Assembly: GCF_003590095.1 (NCBI RefSeq)
Contig: NC_039491.1
Location: 7,254,001-7,318,000, forward strand
From: Trichoplusia ni
Taxonomy: Eukaryota > Arthropoda > Insecta > Lepidoptera > Noctuidae
Reading direction: 5' to 3'
Length of the DNA stretch: 64,000 nt
Below are positions 62,301 to 64,000 of this stretch, piece after piece. A program made the translations under genes and the position numbers. The notes under the pieces are model-generated. The model was not told where the DNA came from, made no database searches, and was given only the letters and a program-made list of their open reading frames with translations. How positions within the stretch are numbered: position 1 is the first letter of the stretch; each line of letters opens with the position of its first letter.

Positions 62301-64000
62301 TTGTAAGGAGGTTTCTTGTGAGGTCGAGTTTGGTTGCATATTTGATAATCGAAATTAATGAAGAAATTGTAAAATATCATATTAATTTATAGCTGGCATA
62401 ATCTTTAGAGACTTGCATATTTATTATTGTAGAATCTTGTCAGAGTTGATTTTATAAACAAAATTAAAGATTGATTAAGAGTGCTTTAATTATTATTGTT
62501 AGAGACCATACGAAAATTGCACTCAACATAGTTGGTAACAATTAAGAAGTTAGGGATTTGAGATTTCTACTAATTTTATGTATTTCGAAGTAAACGACGC
62601 ACGCTCCCCTGAGGTAATTCAAAAGCAATATTATGACATATAAATGTAAATAACATATAGTTTGATAATATCGGATTTTTAGAAAATTTAGAATGTAAAC
62701 GCTTCGGTAGTTCTGTATTCGGTATACACGGGGAGGGTTGTGGATGTGATCATGGGAATCAAAGCTTTAAGCGCTGTTTCTGTTCTGTCCGAGTGCCGCG
62801 CCTCTCGCGCCTGCTCGCGCTCCGCACTCGAAACTTGTGTAACCCGTGTCTGTACAGACACGTCTCAAACCAGTATGGCGTAAGAGGTTTGGTACGTATG
62901 TATAAGTATATATCAAATTTTCTATCTATTTTCATACTGCAAAACCACATTGTTTTATGATTATTCCGAAAGTTTCAAACCCTGTGGATGTCGACGTCTA
63001 ATAAAGGAAAGCACTGCACTTTAGATTATAATTCGGTCTGTATAAAGCCCTTTTCCATAATTTTATTCCAATCAGAGAATCACATAATATTATAATGGAT
63101 GTGCCCAGAGTTTGAAACTCATCACAATAATCGCTGTGTTCAATAAATTCAACAGAGTCAAATACAGGGATATTTTATTGATCGTAAGATTAATTATTTT
63201 TCAACACCACCATATTTTGTTTGAAATACGATTTTAGATATAGCCGTTATATTTGGGCTCAGAATTTATAGAAGTATATTTGTTTCTATATTACAAACTC
63301 ACAGTTCGACATCACAACCGAGAAAATTAAAGCTTTGATTTGGAACTGATTGGATGTTGGCTCATATAGTCTGTAAGTTCAATGAAAAAATTACTTATAC
63401 ATAATTATTGATCTGCCCACGGTACTCTCTGGCTGGAGCATACAATATCTTTATAGAAATTAATATCATTATCTTAATGTACCTAAATGGTTTACATAAT
63501 AACCTTGTAGATAGACTGAACTACCTAATCACTTCATAATCTTTTGGTCATGGGACATATCATTTTAATATAAAAAATAATATTTCACGGATAAAATAAG
63601 GGTGACGTTACACTTATTTTAAATATATATTAATAGGATATTAAAATATTCTTTATTCATGTTTCGTTTTGAATGTAGGCGTTTAAATATCTTTTATTGT
63701 AAATTAGATGTTTAGTGGTTCATAATTTTGGGTTCACTCAAATGAAAGTATTATGGTAAATATAGAAAAAAGATCTGTGATATATGTCTAATACATTGTA
63801 AGGGTATTACATCTGGGAGTTACAAGTCGCGATCTCAGTATGTGATTTCAAATATTTAGAGTTTTAGGCCACATTGTTGAGACGCAGCCTCTTAACGTTT
63901 GCTAAAAATATATTTTGTGTTTTAATTGGAAATTATTAGGACATTGCTTCAACAAATTGAACGAACAAAAATTTCGGATTTTAAATTAGTTAACTTGATA
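62301..64000. other. Extended 3' UTR or 3' flank; no gene seen
   Basis: AT-rich DNA with no convincing coding sequence on either strand. It contains a short GC-rich patch at about 62785-62830, an 18-bp perfect palindrome at 62845-62862 and the distal AATAAA at 63142. It may be transcribed as an extended 3' UTR. Confidence 0.5.

Overview
The window looks like insect nuclear DNA, most likely from a moth or butterfly (Lepidoptera). Three things point that way. It is AT-rich and intron-rich, with phased exons that have canonical GT/AG borders. It carries several non-autonomous Helitrons, tRNA-derived SINEs and other short repeats of types familiar from lepidopteran genomes. Its one clear gene is an insect BTB-zinc-finger transcription factor. 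I see no bacterial, viral, rRNA or CRISPR sequence and no functional-looking tRNA gene.

Layout. 1-26 kb is mostly AT-rich non-coding DNA with scattered repeats: a direct duplication at 3.8-4.0 kb; two copies of one interspersed family at 3.2 and 20.6 kb; SINEs at 5.0, 10.8 and 18.7 kb; a Helitron with exact ends at 19.75-20.0 kb; and small GC-richer, promoter-like patches at 6.7-7.0 and 9.2-9.45 kb. 26.45-27.13 kb is a very GC- and CpG-rich island with G-runs and a good splice donor at its right edge, the best candidate for a distal promoter and 5' UTR exon. 27.1-54.8 kb would then be a first intron of about 27.7 kb. It holds two more Helitrons (29.5 and 30.0 kb), a perfect 25-bp hairpin, a 5'-truncated RTE-type LINE (44.14-44.70 kb), a SINE head (48.7 kb), a 146-bp tandem duplication (49.3-49.6 kb), a MITE with TTA target sites (50.2 kb) and three more GC-rich islands (34.9, 47.75-48.1 and 52.5-52.75 kb).

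54.8-61.86 kb is the coding part of the gene, on the + strand. Seven coding exons join without frame breaks into a predicted 622-residue protein: an N-terminal BTB domain split across three exons, an Arg-Asp/Arg-Glu low-complexity block, a Ser/Pro/His-rich linker, and four C2H2 zinc fingers (one, a 53-residue gap, then three). The N-terminus and the post-BTB stretch match what I know of Mamo (maternal gene required for meiosis), the factor behind a silkworm larval pigmentation mutant. The 3' UTR follows, with poly(A) signals at 62.25 and 63.14 kb. The rest of the window is probably 3' UTR or flank.

In this reading nearly everything upstream is the regulatory and intronic landscape of one transcription factor gene. 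I found no new multi-gene system. The most unusual items are the mixed-charge RD/RE linker, the Helitron about 80 bp upstream of the second BTB exon, the 28-bp palindrome just inside the first coding intron, the perfect hairpin at a Helitron end, and the GC-rich islands that may mark alternative promoters. All splice sites are read by eye without transcript data.
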